A stretch of 64,000 bases of DNA from DASQDN01 sp963833675 (GCA_963833675.1 CAWHYW010000022.1:504576-568575), one strand, 5' to 3'; shown: positions 47,922 through 58,055, numbered from the stretch's first letter. Notes: generated by a model from the sequence alone, not told the origin. Made by a program: numbers and translations.

Positions 47922-48951
47922 ATATGGGGAGACGGCGGGTTTGAAGGTGTTGTTTCGAGCGCAGCCTGCGTTACGACCGATGCTTTGCAGTAGCAGGGCA
48001 TGCGGGAGTCTGAACCGGCGATAACGCCGAGCGTCGTGTCGGTTCTGTCGGCTTGCTCGGCATGTCTGAGGAGGCACCGCTCTACATCGTCGAACACGAA
48101 GGTCTCGAAACTCGCCTCCCCGGTGTCGAAATGGTTTGCCTCACCTGTGGTAACCGAATCCGTTCACAAGACGAGGTGGAAGTCGTTCAGGCCGGATAAC
48201 GAACACGTCTCTCGGCTTGCCGTCATGGCATTGCTCCGGCCGGCATAGGAACGCCGCCGCCTTCCCGAATGACTGAAGCGCCTTCTCGTCCATCCGCTGT
48301 AACCGTCGCCGCAACGCCTCTATGTCAAGCGAGTTGTCTTACGTGCAGTCGAACCCATGGGAACATGTTGCCTGCGATTCCTCCGAGTCGCAACTGAGAC
48401 TGACAGGCCACCATAAATTAAGTACGTGGTGGCGCTGCAGCCTCAGGCCCGTGCAATGCTACGTCAACTACCCCAAATAGGTGAACGCATCCCAGTGCCG
48501 TCGCAGATGCGGTAGAAATCATCAAGCCCGTTGCAAGGAGTCCACCATCTAGCCGCCGATAACTCAAAATCCCGCGGTCGTATCAGTCGTGCCGTTGTTT
48601 TTGGTAACGCCCGTCTGGCCGTCACCTAAACCGCGCTGAGGACCTCCGCACAAATCTTCCATTTGCTATGATGCGCTTTGCACGCGAGCGCAAGTCGGCC
48701 GGGCCTGCAGCCCAATCCCCCCACGCGCCGCTTCCGCCGCGCGGCCAGGCCCGGCTTTTCTGCCGCTGCGGCAGCCTCCGGCTATTCTGTTCTGGTTTCT
48801 GTTCCCGATGCTACTGGAGAGAAGCGCATTCCCGACGCTGCTTTGCTGGCCATCGAGACGCGGTTTTAGATCGGGATCGTCGCCGGTGCCGGAGCTGTGG
48901 GTCTGATCGGAAACTCGCGGTCCATCATCGCCGGCCCGGCATCCATCACCA
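47922..48951. other. Region without recognised gene, holding a 92-bp repeat copy
   Basis: About 1 kb with no convincing coding sequence. It contains one copy of the 92-bp repeat (48194-48285). Frames at 48666-48959 on both strands are Arg, Ala and Pro rich and look like shadows of GC-rich sequence. Confidence 0.4.
48194..48285. repeat. 92-bp repeat, copy 1
   Basis: Matches 54474-54565 in the same orientation with about three mismatches. In the minus-strand frame it encodes KALQSFGKAAAFLCRPEQ and PRDVFVI, the same peptide as the longer fragment at 54385-54604. A broken piece of the same unrecognised gene. Confidence 0.85.
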
Positions 48952-49335
48952 TCACCCAATTACCGGCTCACGGTCGCTAGCAGTCATCAACCAATGGTAC
49001 GCGTCTCCAAGAGCTCGGAAGACCGAGACTTCGGCTCCAAACGCGTAAGATTGATACATTCTCATCAGACCGTAGATACAGTCGGACGTCCCAACCAGGG
49101 CGGCGCGTTTCATACCCCCTTCGACCGCCGTTTTAGCGGCGGCCCGCACGACGTCCTGTGTCACATCGAACTTTATGGCATCGGATGCGTCAACCAGTCT
49201 GTCGAAGTTACCTTCAAACAGCGGGTTGGACATGAGTTTAGCCGGGCATTCGATCAGATCGTTGTTCGTAACGATTCCTATCAAATTGATCAGCACCAAA
49301 CGTAGCTGTGGTTCAACGATATGGTGGACAGGCAT
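48952..49335 (-). CDS. STAS/SEC14-like small protein
   Basis: A 127-aa protein. The strand-helix pattern (LRLVLINLIGIVTNNDLIEC, FDRLVDASDAIKFDVTQDV, KRAALVGTSDCIYGLMRMY, VSVFRALGDAYHWL) fits the SpoIIAA-like STAS/SEC14 group, often found singly in environmental bacteria. No phosphorylatable Ser typical of anti-sigma antagonists can be named with confidence. Partner and function are unknown; it lies alone between non-coding stretches. Confidence 0.6.
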   Translation of the reverse strand: MPVHHIVEPQLRLVLINLIGIVTNNDLIECPAKLMSNPLFEGNFDRLVDASDAIKFDVTQDVVRAAAKTAVEGGMKRAALVGTSDCIYGLMRMYQSYAFGAEVSVFRALGDAYHWLMTASDREPVIG

Positions 49336-49677
49336 ACCGAACCGCCATGAAAAGGAGTGATTTCGCGGGTGTAAAAGCAGACACCGGATCGGAACTCTTC
49401 GATCGTCGCATTTCAGTCGGGCAAATAAAAACCGGAGCTCTCGTTCGGACAGTGATAACTGTTTTTATCACTCTCCGCTCCCCCGCGGCAAGGAACCTGT
49501 GATCGCCCGGAACCACGCCCCTGCCAGATGTACAGAACTTCAAATCCGAGGTGGTGTTCTTCGCCCAAGCGCGTCTACTACATCCGTTGCTTTTCAGGTG
49601 TGGTTCGCTGCCTGCCGTGTAGCGAATCCGCTGCAAGACGGGCGCGGAAGCACGAGTAACGAGGACGTGACGGGCAT
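49336..49677. other. Region without recognised gene
   Basis: About 340 bases between the STAS-like gene and the right arm of the inverted duplication. Frames on both strands are short or shadow-like. The promoter of the STAS-like gene is expected at 49336-49450. Confidence 0.35.
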
Positions 49678-50781
49678 TTACTTCTTCTTCGGTGGTCCCG
49701 GTTGTTCTTCTGCTGAGCGGCATGTGACGACCGTACCTCCGCGACCACTGCTGCTGACGCCGCATCCACTTCAGCGATAGCCGCGCGGTTGGATGTACGA
49801 CACCTTTTGCGTTCGAAACGCATCTTACGGTAAAAGCGCCGAGTAGTGATGCAGTCGGAGGCAGCTCTTTACTCGACCAAGAAAGGTCATCCGACTATGC
49901 AGCCTCAGCCGCACGGACCTTGTGGCGAGTGTGATTTGATGTGGAGCGACTATGGCCATCTAACAGCAGAGCATTTGAACCTTCTGCTCGAACGAGATAT
50001 GGCGACCGCACGTGCGGATTGGGAACTAGAAGACCACCTGAATTCTCAGATTCCCGTTGCAGAGAGTAGGCGTGGTGAATGCCGCGAGCGCATCCGCAAG
50101 CACGAAGGCGAAGATCATAACGCTAGGCACGATCGAGCCGCGTGAATCAGCTCTCCGCATCGCGGAGATCGGAGCACTTTCGAAAGAACCGTGAATCTGG
50201 CGGCCGTGCTCTCAAACGTTTTGGAGTGGCTTAGCTTTAATGAAGGCTGAATTGCAACACGCTCCGTCCGCAGTCCCAGGACACAAACCCCGTTACATTC
50301 GCGTCGCCTTAGCTGACGACCATCCAATCGTTCGGTATGCTCTTCGTGAAGTTCTAACGCTAGAAGCGGATATCAAGGTCGTTGGCGAATATGGAGTTGT
50401 TGAAGAGGCATTACGAGCTGGCAGACACGCAAACGCAGACATTATGATCGCGGATTTTCGAATTTTCGATCCCTCCATTACAGCTGCCCTTAAAGTGTTT
50501 CGACAATCTGAGCGGAAGCCTAAGCTCGTACTACTGAGTGCATGCGAAGATAAGAACGAACTCGTTCAGGCGTTACAGCTTGGCTGCTCGGGCGTGGTGT
50601 TAAAGCGATCGGCGACGGAAGACATAATTGCGTGCATACGCAAAGTTTATGCTGGCGGAATATGGGTGGATTGCCCAGCAAACGCACTCATGCGGCAGGT
50701 CTCTTCTCCTACAAATGAAAATTGTGACGTGCCCGGAAAACCTTATTTCAGCCGGCGCGAACGCGAGATTCTCTACCTAGT
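49678..50781. repeat. Right arm of 1.1-kb inverted duplication
   Basis: Inverted copy of 42132-43235. This arm is the probable parent, because here the response regulator continues past the point (TA at 50778-50779 region) where the left copy is cut by IS630. The spacer between arms is about 6.4 kb of unrelated sequence. Confidence 0.9.
49849..50145 (+). CDS. Small CxxC protein, right copy
   Basis: 98-aa frame of unknown function. The middle (HGPCGECDLMWSDYG) has a CxxC pair that could bind metal, followed by one strongly predicted helix (HLTAEHLNLLLERDMATARA). The C-terminus (RRGECRERIRKHEGEDHNAR) is charged and may be out of frame compared with the left copy. ATG 49897 (MQPQPHGP) with AAAGG upstream is an alternative start. 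It precedes the regulator gene by about 95 bases on the same strand and is copied together with it. Confidence 0.5.
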   Translation: MQSEAALYSTKKGHPTMQPQPHGPCGECDLMWSDYGHLTAEHLNLLLERDMATARADWELEDHLNSQIPVAESRRGECRERIRKHEGEDHNARHDRAA

Positions 50782-50989
50782 AGTGCAGGACTTCACAAAT
50801 CCCGAGATCGCAGCACGATTACTCGTGAGTCCGCAAACGGTCAAGAATCACTTGCATAGAATGTACGACAAAATAGGAGTCGCAGACCGCCTCGAACTAG
50901 TACTTTATGCCGTTCACGAAGGTCTTGAGCGACTTAGCAATTATCACGCCGACGGAAAGCAGCACCTCATGCCTGCCATCGCACGCTAG
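50240..50989 (+). CDS. NarL/LuxR-family response regulator
   Basis: 249-aa two-component regulator. Receiver domain: acidic pair in ALADDHPIVRYALRE, phospho-acceptor Asp in DIMIADFRIFD, Thr/Ser switch in LVLLSACED and conserved Lys in GVVLKRSATED. A linker leads to the C-terminal LuxR helix-turn-helix (FSRREREILYLVVQDFTNPE, RLLVSPQTVKNHLHRMYDKI). No sensor kinase is nearby, so it is an orphan here. A second, truncated copy exists at 42131-42669. Confidence 0.92.
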   Translation: MKAELQHAPSAVPGHKPRYIRVALADDHPIVRYALREVLTLEADIKVVGEYGVVEEALRAGRHANADIMIADFRIFDPSITAALKVFRQSERKPKLVLLSACEDKNELVQALQLGCSGVVLKRSATEDIIACIRKVYAGGIWVDCPANALMRQVSSPTNENCDVPGKPYFSRREREILYLVVQDFTNPEIAARLLVSPQTVKNHLHRMYDKIGVADRLELVLYAVHEGLERLSNYHADGKQHLMPAIAR

Positions 50990-51112
50990 TTCTCCGTCCA
51001 TAGCAAGTCCCTTGCAAGTTGATCGTTGACCGGAGTTTGTCATCACACAGATGAAATAGTGTGACGATTTCGCCAAACATCCCTACCTCAGGTTCAGCTT
51101 TTTCCACCGGGA

Positions 51113-52579
51113 TCACTCCCTATTGAGGGAAGCAGTCAGCTCTTCCACCTGCAGGCAGGCAAAGGTGGTGGTCACATCCCCCATCGCATAGGGGATGATG
51201 AGCGAATGGTTGTGCTGCATGGCGCCACAGGTATATACCACGTTCGGCACGTAGCCCACGCGCTCATCTTCCGCCGGTACGATGATCGGTTCCGCCGACC
51301 GGCCGATGACCTTCGCCGGATTGTCAAGATCGAGCAGCGTCGCGCCGATGGCATACTGCCGCATTGGACCGACGCCGTGCGTCAGCATCAACCATCCTTC
51401 CGGGGTTTCGATGGGCGACCCGCAGTTGCCGATGATCGAGAACTCCCACCAATACTTCGGGGTCTCGGACGGACGTCCCCGGTTCCAGACGAGCACGTTG
51501 TCGGATTCCATGATATACCGGTTCACGCCGTCCAGCCGCCCGGACATGACGTAGTTTCCATTGATCCGGCGTGGGAACAGGGCCATGCCCTTGTTCTTCA
51601 CAAACTTGCCCACCATGGTGTGGCTTGCGATGGTCTTCAGGTCGTTGGATATGAACAGCGACGGAAAGCCGCTCACGCCATTGTAGGCGGTGTAGGTGCC
51701 GTATATCGTGCCAGCGCCATCGTCATCGGTAAACCGCACCAGGCGCACGTCCTCGATCCCGCGGCTCTCTTTCTCGGAGATCGGGAAGATGACGACCTCG
51801 GACGGATGGACGTCCCGCGGAATCGGGATGCGGTAGTTCGACCGGGCGAACGTCAGCATGTTGCGCTGGGTCTGCTCGAATCCGGCAGGGGAGGGAGCGG
51901 AAGAACGGAGATCCGCAAGTACCTGGTCCAGCTCGCCGATGCTGAAGGTCTCGCCCAGCTTGTCCAAGACGACGCACTCGAACGGCCCGAGCGCCCCGAG
52001 GTCAGCCAGTGCATCCCGTAAGAAACCGGCGTCAAACTCGGCATCGGGTATGGACTTGAGCGCCCGGATGCTTGGCGCGGTGTCGTCCATGGTGATGCGG
52101 TTCTCCCCGTCAATCACACCGACGCGGAAGACGATGGAGGAAAGGTGTCCTTCCCCTGTCGCCCGGAGGCTCATCAAGAAGCGCGTGCACCCCGGCGGCA
52201 ACCCGATCTGGTTGATGGCGGGGACGATGGACGGGTTGAAGAGGGCCGCGGCCTCGACGGCATACTCCATCGTGAAATAGGCCCCGATCAGCATCCTGCG
52301 CTTGTCGTCCATAGCGGCACCCGGCGGCACAAGGGCGGCTACGCGCTCGAAGCTCTCCATCCAGATCTCGTCGATGTCGGAGTGGCGGACACCGTAGCGG
52401 CCCTTGAGGTCCGCCAAGATTTCCTGCGCCTCGGCAGCCGGCAAGGTGAGCACACGCTCGATGCGCCCCCTGTTGGCTTCTTCGTTGGCGGCGAAGAACC
52501 GCGTGATCATTCGACTGGGATCCGGCTTGATCCGGTGCGGCAGCCGATGGACGTGGACAGGAGGTCGAGTCATGGGCAT
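51113..52579 (-). CDS. GH130-family glycoside hydrolase/phosphorylase
   Basis: 488-aa enzyme with a five-bladed propeller fold expected for GH130, which mostly phosphorolyse beta-mannosidic links. Features: NPSIVPAINQIGLPPGCTRF, GIEDVRLVRFTDDDGAGTIY (catalytic-region Asp in EDxR), YGTYTAYNGVSGFP, KNKGMALFPRRINGNYVM, and GNCGSPIETPEGWLMLTHG followed by YAIGATLLDLDNPAKVIGR. The C-terminus PNVVYTCGAMQHNHSLIIPYAMGD is typical. Mannosyl or other specificity cannot be read. No sugar transporter is adjacent. Confidence 0.85.
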   Translation of the reverse strand: MPMTRPPVHVHRLPHRIKPDPSRMITRFFAANEEANRGRIERVLTLPAAEAQEILADLKGRYGVRHSDIDEIWMESFERVAALVPPGAAMDDKRRMLIGAYFTMEYAVEAAALFNPSIVPAINQIGLPPGCTRFLMSLRATGEGHLSSIVFRVGVIDGENRITMDDTAPSIRALKSIPDAEFDAGFLRDALADLGALGPFECVVLDKLGETFSIGELDQVLADLRSSAPSPAGFEQTQRNMLTFARSNYRIPIPRDVHPSEVVIFPISEKESRGIEDVRLVRFTDDDGAGTIYGTYTAYNGVSGFPSLFISNDLKTIASHTMVGKFVKNKGMALFPRRINGNYVMSGRLDGVNRYIMESDNVLVWNRGRPSETPKYWWEFSIIGNCGSPIETPEGWLMLTHGVGPMRQYAIGATLLDLDNPAKVIGRSAEPIIVPAEDERVGYVPNVVYTCGAMQHNHSLIIPYAMGDVTTTFACLQVEELTASLNRE

Positions 52580-52830
52580 TTAGGTACGGGAAATCTCAGA
52601 TCGCTAGGCGGGCCGAGAGAGAAAGGTTCCTGGAAACGGCAAGTGTGATTCACGTGGGGCCTTTTGCCGTCAAAGTTGCCTGAACCCAGAGGAGGGAGGT
52701 TACGAGCGTCCCTGCGAAAAAAGTCCGCGTTATTCTATGCCGTTCCCAGGGGGTCAAGTCATGAATAGTAGTACCGAACTCTAACAGGGTGTGCCATAAA
52801 AAGCAAGACGCCCTGACCTGTCGCTAGTAT

Positions 52831-54327
52831 GTGAGTTGTCCGGTCCAATTCACACGTGATCTGTCCGCTTGGCACGGCGGCGAGGGATGCTGGGTGGTGG
52901 ATGAAACCTGGCAGTACTCGGCCGCCGAGATGGAGCGGATGATGAAAGTTCAAGACGTGCTGTTGAAGGCGATGGCCAAGAAGATCACCTGGTGGGCGGC
53001 GGCTGAAATCTCGGGCGTGACGGATCGGACGATGCGCCGATGGCGGGAGAAGTTGGAGAAGGACGGCTACGCCGGGCTGGCCGATCGGCGCAAGGGCAAA
53101 CCGAGCGCGCAGCGCATTCCGCTGGCGACGATCGAGAAGGTGCTCGGATTGTACAAGGAGACGTACTACGACCTGAACATCCGGCACTTCCACGAAAAGC
53201 TGCGGGACGAGCACGCGATCGAGTTGAGCTACACCTGGGTGCAGAAGGCACTGCAAGGCGCCGGCCTGGTGGCCAAACGGCACAAGCGGGGGCCGCACCG
53301 GCGGAGGCGGCCGCGGCGGCCGCTGCCTGGGATGCTGCTGCACATCGACGGCAGCAAGCACCGTTGGCTGAACGACGAACGCTGGTATGACCTGATCGTG
53401 ATTCTGGACGACGCCACGAGTGAGATCTATTACGCGCAGTTGGTGGAGGAGGAATCGACGCGAACGGTGATGGCCGGGCTTGCGCGAGGTGATCGAAATC
53501 CAGGGGCTGTTCTGTGCATTGTACAGCGACCGGGGGAGCCACTTTTTCGTGACGGTGAAGGAGGGGGAGAAGGTGGATAAGCACCGCCTGACGCAGGTGG
53601 GGCGGGCCATGAAGGAATTGGGAGTGCAGATGATTGCGGCGTATTCGCCCCAGGCGCGCGGCCGGTCGGAACGTAGCTTCGGGACCTGGCAAGGGCGCTT
53701 GCCGCAGGAACTGCGCCTGGCAGGGATCAGCACAGCGGAGGGCGCCAACACCTTTCTGCGGGAGCGGTACATCGGGGAGTTCAACGAAAAGTTCAGCATG
53801 CCGGCGGCGGAGAAAGGCACGGCATTTCGGCGGACGGGGAGGACCGACCTGAACTGGATCTTCACAGTACAGACGGAGCGAGTGGTGGACAAGGACAACA
53901 CGGTGGCCATCCGGGAGCGGACGTGGCAGATCGACAAGACACGATTCCGCAATACCTTGGCGGGAAGTACGGTAACGATCCACGAACACCTGGATGAAAC
54001 CGTATCGATCCGCTACGGCCCTCACGTGGTGGGTCGCTACAGCAGCAAGGGAGAGAAGCTGATCAGCGCGAAACCCAAGAGCGCCGTGGAAAAGGCGGGA
54101 GCATGGAAGCCGGCGAAAACCAAAAGCAGGTTTCCACCGGCTCCCACACTCCCTTGGAAATCTCGCCAAGAGCGCGAGATTCCCACTTTCCCACCGCGCC
54201 GACTACGGCTTGTGTTTTATCCACAAAAAAAGCCGAAAACCCAAGACGGCAAGCCGCAAGAGGACACTGCAAGGACAACTCAACTAAAGCGGACAGATCA
54301 CGTGTGAATAAAAGCGGACAGATTGAC
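52831..54327 (+). mobile_element. ISNCY-type insertion sequence
   Basis: About 1.5 kb. A perfect 22-bp inverted repeat lies just inside the ends (52849-52870 and 54287-54308, core CACACGTGATCTGTCCGCTT). Outside it a second CTGTCCGCTT-like unit is present, degenerate on the left (TGTCCGGTCC, about 52838) and intact on the right (54311-54322 inverted). The doubled TGTCCGCTT suggests tandem transposase-binding sites. No clear target duplication was found. Confidence 0.8.
52930..54307 (+). pseudogene. ISNCY-type DDE transposase, one frameshift
   Basis: About 458 aa after joining. N-terminal helix-turn-helix (MAKKITWWAAAEISGVTDRT, MRRWREKLEKDGYAGLADRR), then an rve/integrase-like core with Asp in LLHIDGSKHRWL, Asp in ALYSDRGSHFF and Glu in ARGRSERSFGTWQGR, and a C-terminal region with KTRFRNTLAGSTVTIHEHLD. 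One extra base near 53477 (in the stretch GGGCTTGCGCG) splits it in two frames; removing it gives AGLREVIEIQGLF. Otherwise full length. Confidence 0.85.
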
Positions 54328-54384
54328 AAACTAACAACAGCCCGTAAGATCCGATCCTCTGGCGATTCTGTAACCTTCCGCTTT

Positions 54385-54604
54385 TCAGCGTTTGTTGCGC
54401 TTGTAGGCCCGGAACGGCTGATCTGTTGTGTTTGGGTACCGACGCCGCCATTCGGCCCGCGCTTCCTTCAACTGGATAACGAACACGTCTCTCGGCTTGT
54501 CGCCATGGTATTGCTCCGGCCGGCATAGGAACGCCGCCGCCTTCCCGAATGACTGAAGCGCCTTCAGGTCGTAGTCCCGGCGGATTGCGAAGGAAGGTTT
54601 GAAG
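54385..54604 (-). pseudogene. C-terminal fragment of unrecognised protein, with 92-bp repeat copy 2
   Basis: An open stretch of about 72 residues without a start codon: FKPSFAIRRDYDLKALQSFG, KAAAFLCRPEQYHGDKPRD, VFVIQLKEARAEWRRRYP, ending YKRNKR. It is coherent and repeated in part at 48194-48285, so it is a true relic and not noise. The family is not recognised. It lies between the ISNCY element and the outer-membrane gene. Confidence 0.5.
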
Positions 54605-54622
54605 CCGCTGGCCGCAGACCGA

Positions 54623-55447
54623 TTAGAAGTGGAAGCCGATGGCCAACGCCGGCCCGGAGATTGTCAATTCCTTGAGCAGCATCCCCTCGTCGCCAAAATT
54701 GTAGTGAAGATAGCGATAGTCGACGCCAATAGAAACCCAGTCGCGGATCGAATAGTGAATACCCCCGGCGGCCTGCGTGGTTATGTCCGAATCAAGGCCA
54801 AAGCCGCCAATGTCGAAATGGTATGGCGCATACCACTTTTTGCCCAGATTGAATTTCCCTTTGAAACCGACGATCGGGTCAACAAAATTTTGGGACACGA
54901 GAGCGGAACGCGAAGCCACCCAGACGGGAAGTGTCCCGGTGATGTTCAGGGCTAATTTGCTTTCCAGGCGCGAATAGCGGATACCGGCCAATACGTCGAA
55001 GTTCATACGTTCATTCCGGACCAGCGAGTATGCTGCGCCACTCTCGAAGATGAAACCATTTATGCCGGTTTCAGCCTTTAGCGTCGGCGCACCTGGAACT
55101 CCGGGAAACTCTGCGATTCGGTTGGGATCCGAAAAGTTCATGTAGATCGTGTCGAACAGGATGGACAACTTCTGCTTCCGCGCCTCGAAGCTCCCCATTG
55201 CGGTGAAATTCAGGTTGTAACCGTCCTCTCCTAACCCGACCTTTCCGCCCGTATAGCCGGGGGGCTGTTGAACATTCAGCGATCCGTCGAAGCCGGGCAC
55301 CCAGATGTAGGGAGTTAGGGTGAAATGCCACGCATCATCCAGCGTGTCTGCCGCCTTCAAATCCGCGCAATAGCCCAGCAGCAGCGCAGCCGCGAAGACT
55401 CTCCCGATGGTACGCGGAGCGTTCTGCAATAGCGAAATCCTGTTCAT
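54623..55447 (-). CDS. Outer-membrane beta-barrel protein
   Basis: 274-aa exported protein. The signal peptide (GRVFAAALLLGYCADLKAA) is followed by alternating amphipathic strands (HFTLTPYIWVPGFDGSLNV, YNLNFTAMGSFEARKQKLSIL, FNFDV-like MNFDVLAGIRYSRLE, HYSIRDWVSIGVDYRYLHYNF) and the C-terminal Phe in LAIGFHF that the BAM machinery recognises. Probably an 8- to 12-strand barrel; cargo unknown. A single gene, with about 380 bases of upstream region. Confidence 0.8.
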   Translation of the reverse strand: MNRISLLQNAPRTIGRVFAAALLLGYCADLKAADTLDDAWHFTLTPYIWVPGFDGSLNVQQPPGYTGGKVGLGEDGYNLNFTAMGSFEARKQKLSILFDTIYMNFSDPNRIAEFPGVPGAPTLKAETGINGFIFESGAAYSLVRNERMNFDVLAGIRYSRLESKLALNITGTLPVWVASRSALVSQNFVDPIVGFKGKFNLGKKWYAPYHFDIGGFGLDSDITTQAAGGIHYSIRDWVSIGVDYRYLHYNFGDEGMLLKELTISGPALAIGFHF

Positions 55448-55830
55448 TTATTCCTTTTCAGTGACTTCGCGGCCCGGTCGATGCGTTTTCCAACCGCTCG
55501 GAATGCAAATAATGGAAACACCCTCAGGGCATTCCAGCTGCGGCCACGTTCGTCTCACAGGGGAGATGTGCTGATTGACTACTCGGTTCTTTTTTTCACA
55601 AGTGGGCACAGCGCGGCGGGGCTGCCATGTTCCGATTCAGTACCGTTCGCAACGGGTATAGCGCACCACAGTATAGGAAACGAGAAGGCTGCACACGAAA
55701 AGGGGAAAGCGAGCAGTCGGCTCTCGCGCCTTGTTGCCTTGTTCCTCTTATTCGCTTCGTATATCCCACGCGCGTAGAAAGACACGCCCGCCTCCACCGC
55801 GCAGTCGCTGCGCCACTAATGCGCTGGTAG
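55448..55830. other. Upstream region of barrel gene, no other feature
   Basis: About 380 bases between the outer-membrane gene and the recombinase unit. Frames here are short and shadow-like. The barrel-gene promoter should lie within the first 150 bases; not resolved. Confidence 0.35.
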
Positions 55831-55839
55831 TCTTGCGCT

Positions 55840-57018
55840 TTAACCGGCCAATCTCTGCCTGGGATTGTTAAGCGGTGCTGAGCTCTTTGCCTCGGCGACG
55901 ATTTTGGTGAGCCGGTTGGAGAGCCGGTCGAGACAGGCGCGGTGCGTGCCGTCCTGAAGGGCGCGGCGGAACATCTCAAGCACATGTTGGGCACCGACCA
56001 GGGAATCGATGACGCCGTCGAGACCAGTTCGAAGTGGAACAACCGGCAGTCTTGGGCTGGGGAGCAGATGGCGCGGTTTTGAGCGAGCCAGTTGGAATTC
56101 CCGCTGAAGATCGGTCAAGGTCACATCCAGATAGCGCATGGTCATGTCTGGATCGACGTGGCCGAGTAGATTCATCAGCGCGGGAAAGCCGACACCGGCG
56201 CGAAGCATCTCAGAGGCATAGGTGTGCCGGAATTGATGCGGGACGATGCGCGTCGGAGAGACCGAGTGAATGACAGACCTGATGCAGATAGTCGCGGAGT
56301 TGACGAACGAGCGCTTCTTTGCTGCGCGGCCGGGCAAGAGGAAGCCATCGTCGGGCAGCGGATCGAGGGAGCGAAAGAAGCGCAGCCGCTGGACGAGCTT
56401 GCAGACAAACGAATCGACCGGGACCATTCGTTCGGTTTTCAGTTTGCCGAGCGGCACATGAACCGCCCACTGATCCGGGCCGGTGGAGCGGAGGCAGTCG
56501 GAGGACAGATCGGCGCATTCGCCGATGCGCATGCCGGTGTGGCGGATCACAGGAAGACATTCGCGCCCAGATCGTTGCGGCGAAGGAACTCCTGCTGCAG
56601 GAGTTGATCCTGTTCTGCAGTAAGCGGACGTGGGAGTCTTTGCGGAAGGCGCGGAATATCCTCGCGGCGGATCAGATGAGCGAGTTCGGGAAGCTCGTTC
56701 GTCCAAGCCAGTTCATTGAAGATGCAGCGCAGAGCAATGAGCAGGTTGATATAGGAGGCAGTCGCCAGCGGCGGCGTTTGGGAGCGGCGATGAGACATCC
56801 AGCCGAGGACGTGGGGATCGCGGCGGAGTTGCGTGAGCGAAGTTGACCTCGGGATGATGGGCGCCGAGATAGGTCAGGAAGTTGCGGGCGGTCCCGCGGT
56901 AGTGACGAGTGGTATCGGGATTGAGCGCGGCGCCGAGGGAATCGACGGCGCGGTCGAAGGCAGGGGCCAGCGGATGCTGAAGCGGAGGCCGTCGCGCGCG
57001 GTTCACGATCGATGTCAC
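55840..57018 (-). CDS. Tyrosine recombinase 2, N-terminal frames disturbed
   Basis: About 390 aa. The N-terminal core-binding domain (LNPDTTRHYRGTARNFLTYL, SYINLLIALRCIFNELAW, PRPLTAEQDQLLQQEF) is spread over two frames; the catalytic domain is intact in one frame from 56706. Catalytic residues: Arg in RHTGMRIGECADL, Lys in LGKLKTERMVPVD, HxxR in HQFRHTYASEML, His in LGHVDPDMT and nucleophile Tyr in MRYLDV. GTG 57018 (VTSIVNRARRPPLQ) is the likely start. The C-terminal extension after the Tyr (about 90 residues) is unusual for simple Xer proteins. Confidence 0.78.
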
Positions 57019-58055
57019 CGGAAGAGGACGGATATGCTGGGCCACGGCGCGCGCATACTGAAGGTAGACGTCTTGCGGAGTGACCTGGACATAGAGCAAG
57101 GTGGTTTGGATATCGGCGTGTCCCATCAAGCTGCATGAGCGCGGGCAGGCTGACGCCGGCGCGCACCATGTCTGAGGCGAACGTGTGCCGAAACCGATGC
57201 GGATTGGCGAGTTTGATGCCGGTGGTCCGGCGATGGTAGCGGAACAAGGAACGCAGTCCGGCAGGTGTCATGCGCTGCCCGCGGGCGGGTCCTTTCAGCG
57301 AAACGAAAAGCGCGGCAGCTGCAAGGATCGGGCCGTTCCAGCCGGAGATAATGATCGAGCAGTTGAACGGTTTCCGGCGCCAGCGGGAGGAAGCGGAGTT
57401 TGTCTGCCTTTGCCGCGAACGCGCAGCTGCCCTTCGGAAAGCAGCACGTCGTCCGGATTCAAAGCCAGCACTTCCGCTGACCGCAGGCCTTGCAGGAGCA
57501 TCAGGCCGACGATGGCCAAGTCGCGGGCGGTGCGAAAACTGGACCAGAAGCGCGCCACCTCATCGACCGATAGCGGCACGATGCTGCGTTTGGGCTCCTT
57601 CACCCGCAGCCGGCTGATCGCCCAGCGCGGTCTGGCCAAGCCCATCGGCCTGCGCCGCAAATAAGCCTGATGAAAGCCGCGGGCGACCTGGCAAGGAGCA
57701 TCGGGGAACTCGTTACGGAGGGCGCGATCGGCGACGGCGATGCGGGCGTTGATGGTGGAGCCGGAAGGCCGCGGCTGTAGACCGGACTGGAAGCGGACGA
57801 TAATCCAGCAGCGTCGATTCGGTGAGGTCACGTTCCGCAACGTCGCCGGTGTGATGGACGCTCTCCCACCAGCGGACAAAGTGCAGCAGGTTGTGAGCGT
57901 AGAGGCGCAGACTCTTGTCGGCCAGGCGGCGCACGTACTCGCGATCCAGATAACGGTTGATCCAGCCGACCTCCCGGCCGGTGCTCTGCTCGACGACGCG
58001 AACCGGACTTTGTGCGTTGCTGCGAGGTCTGCAGATCGATAACGCGAAACTTCAT
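57015..58055 (-). CDS. Tyrosine recombinase 1, frameshifted
   Basis: About 345 aa in several frames. Start ATG 58055 (MKFRVIDLQTSQQ) overlaps the primase stop. Core-binding part: YLDREYVRRLADKSLRLYAH, NLLHFVRWWESVHHTG. Catalytic part: Arg in LMLLQGLRSAEVLALNPDD, Lys in LRVRGKGRQ, HxxR in NPHRFRHTFASDMVRAG, then MGHADIQTTLLYVQVTP with His and the Tyr nucleophile, and QYARAVAQHIRPL. Frame changes lie near 58000, 57780, 57400, 57275 and 57130. All catalytic residues can be found, so it was or is functional. Confidence 0.75.

Noticed and set aside
48666..49048. Frames on both strands rich in Arg, Ala and Pro
   Set aside because: They overlap each other and lack any motif; best explained by GC-rich noncoding sequence.
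42132..50781. Inverted duplication as a fold-back assembly artefact
   Set aside because: The spacer is 6.4 kb of unique sequence and the arms differ by several substitutions and indels, and only one arm is cut by IS630. Not excluded fully, but less likely.
52759..54169. Long minus-strand frames (about 395 aa) opposite the ISNCY transposase
   Set aside because: Antisense shadows of a gene with conserved DDE residues; the composition is Pro/Arg-rich with no domain.
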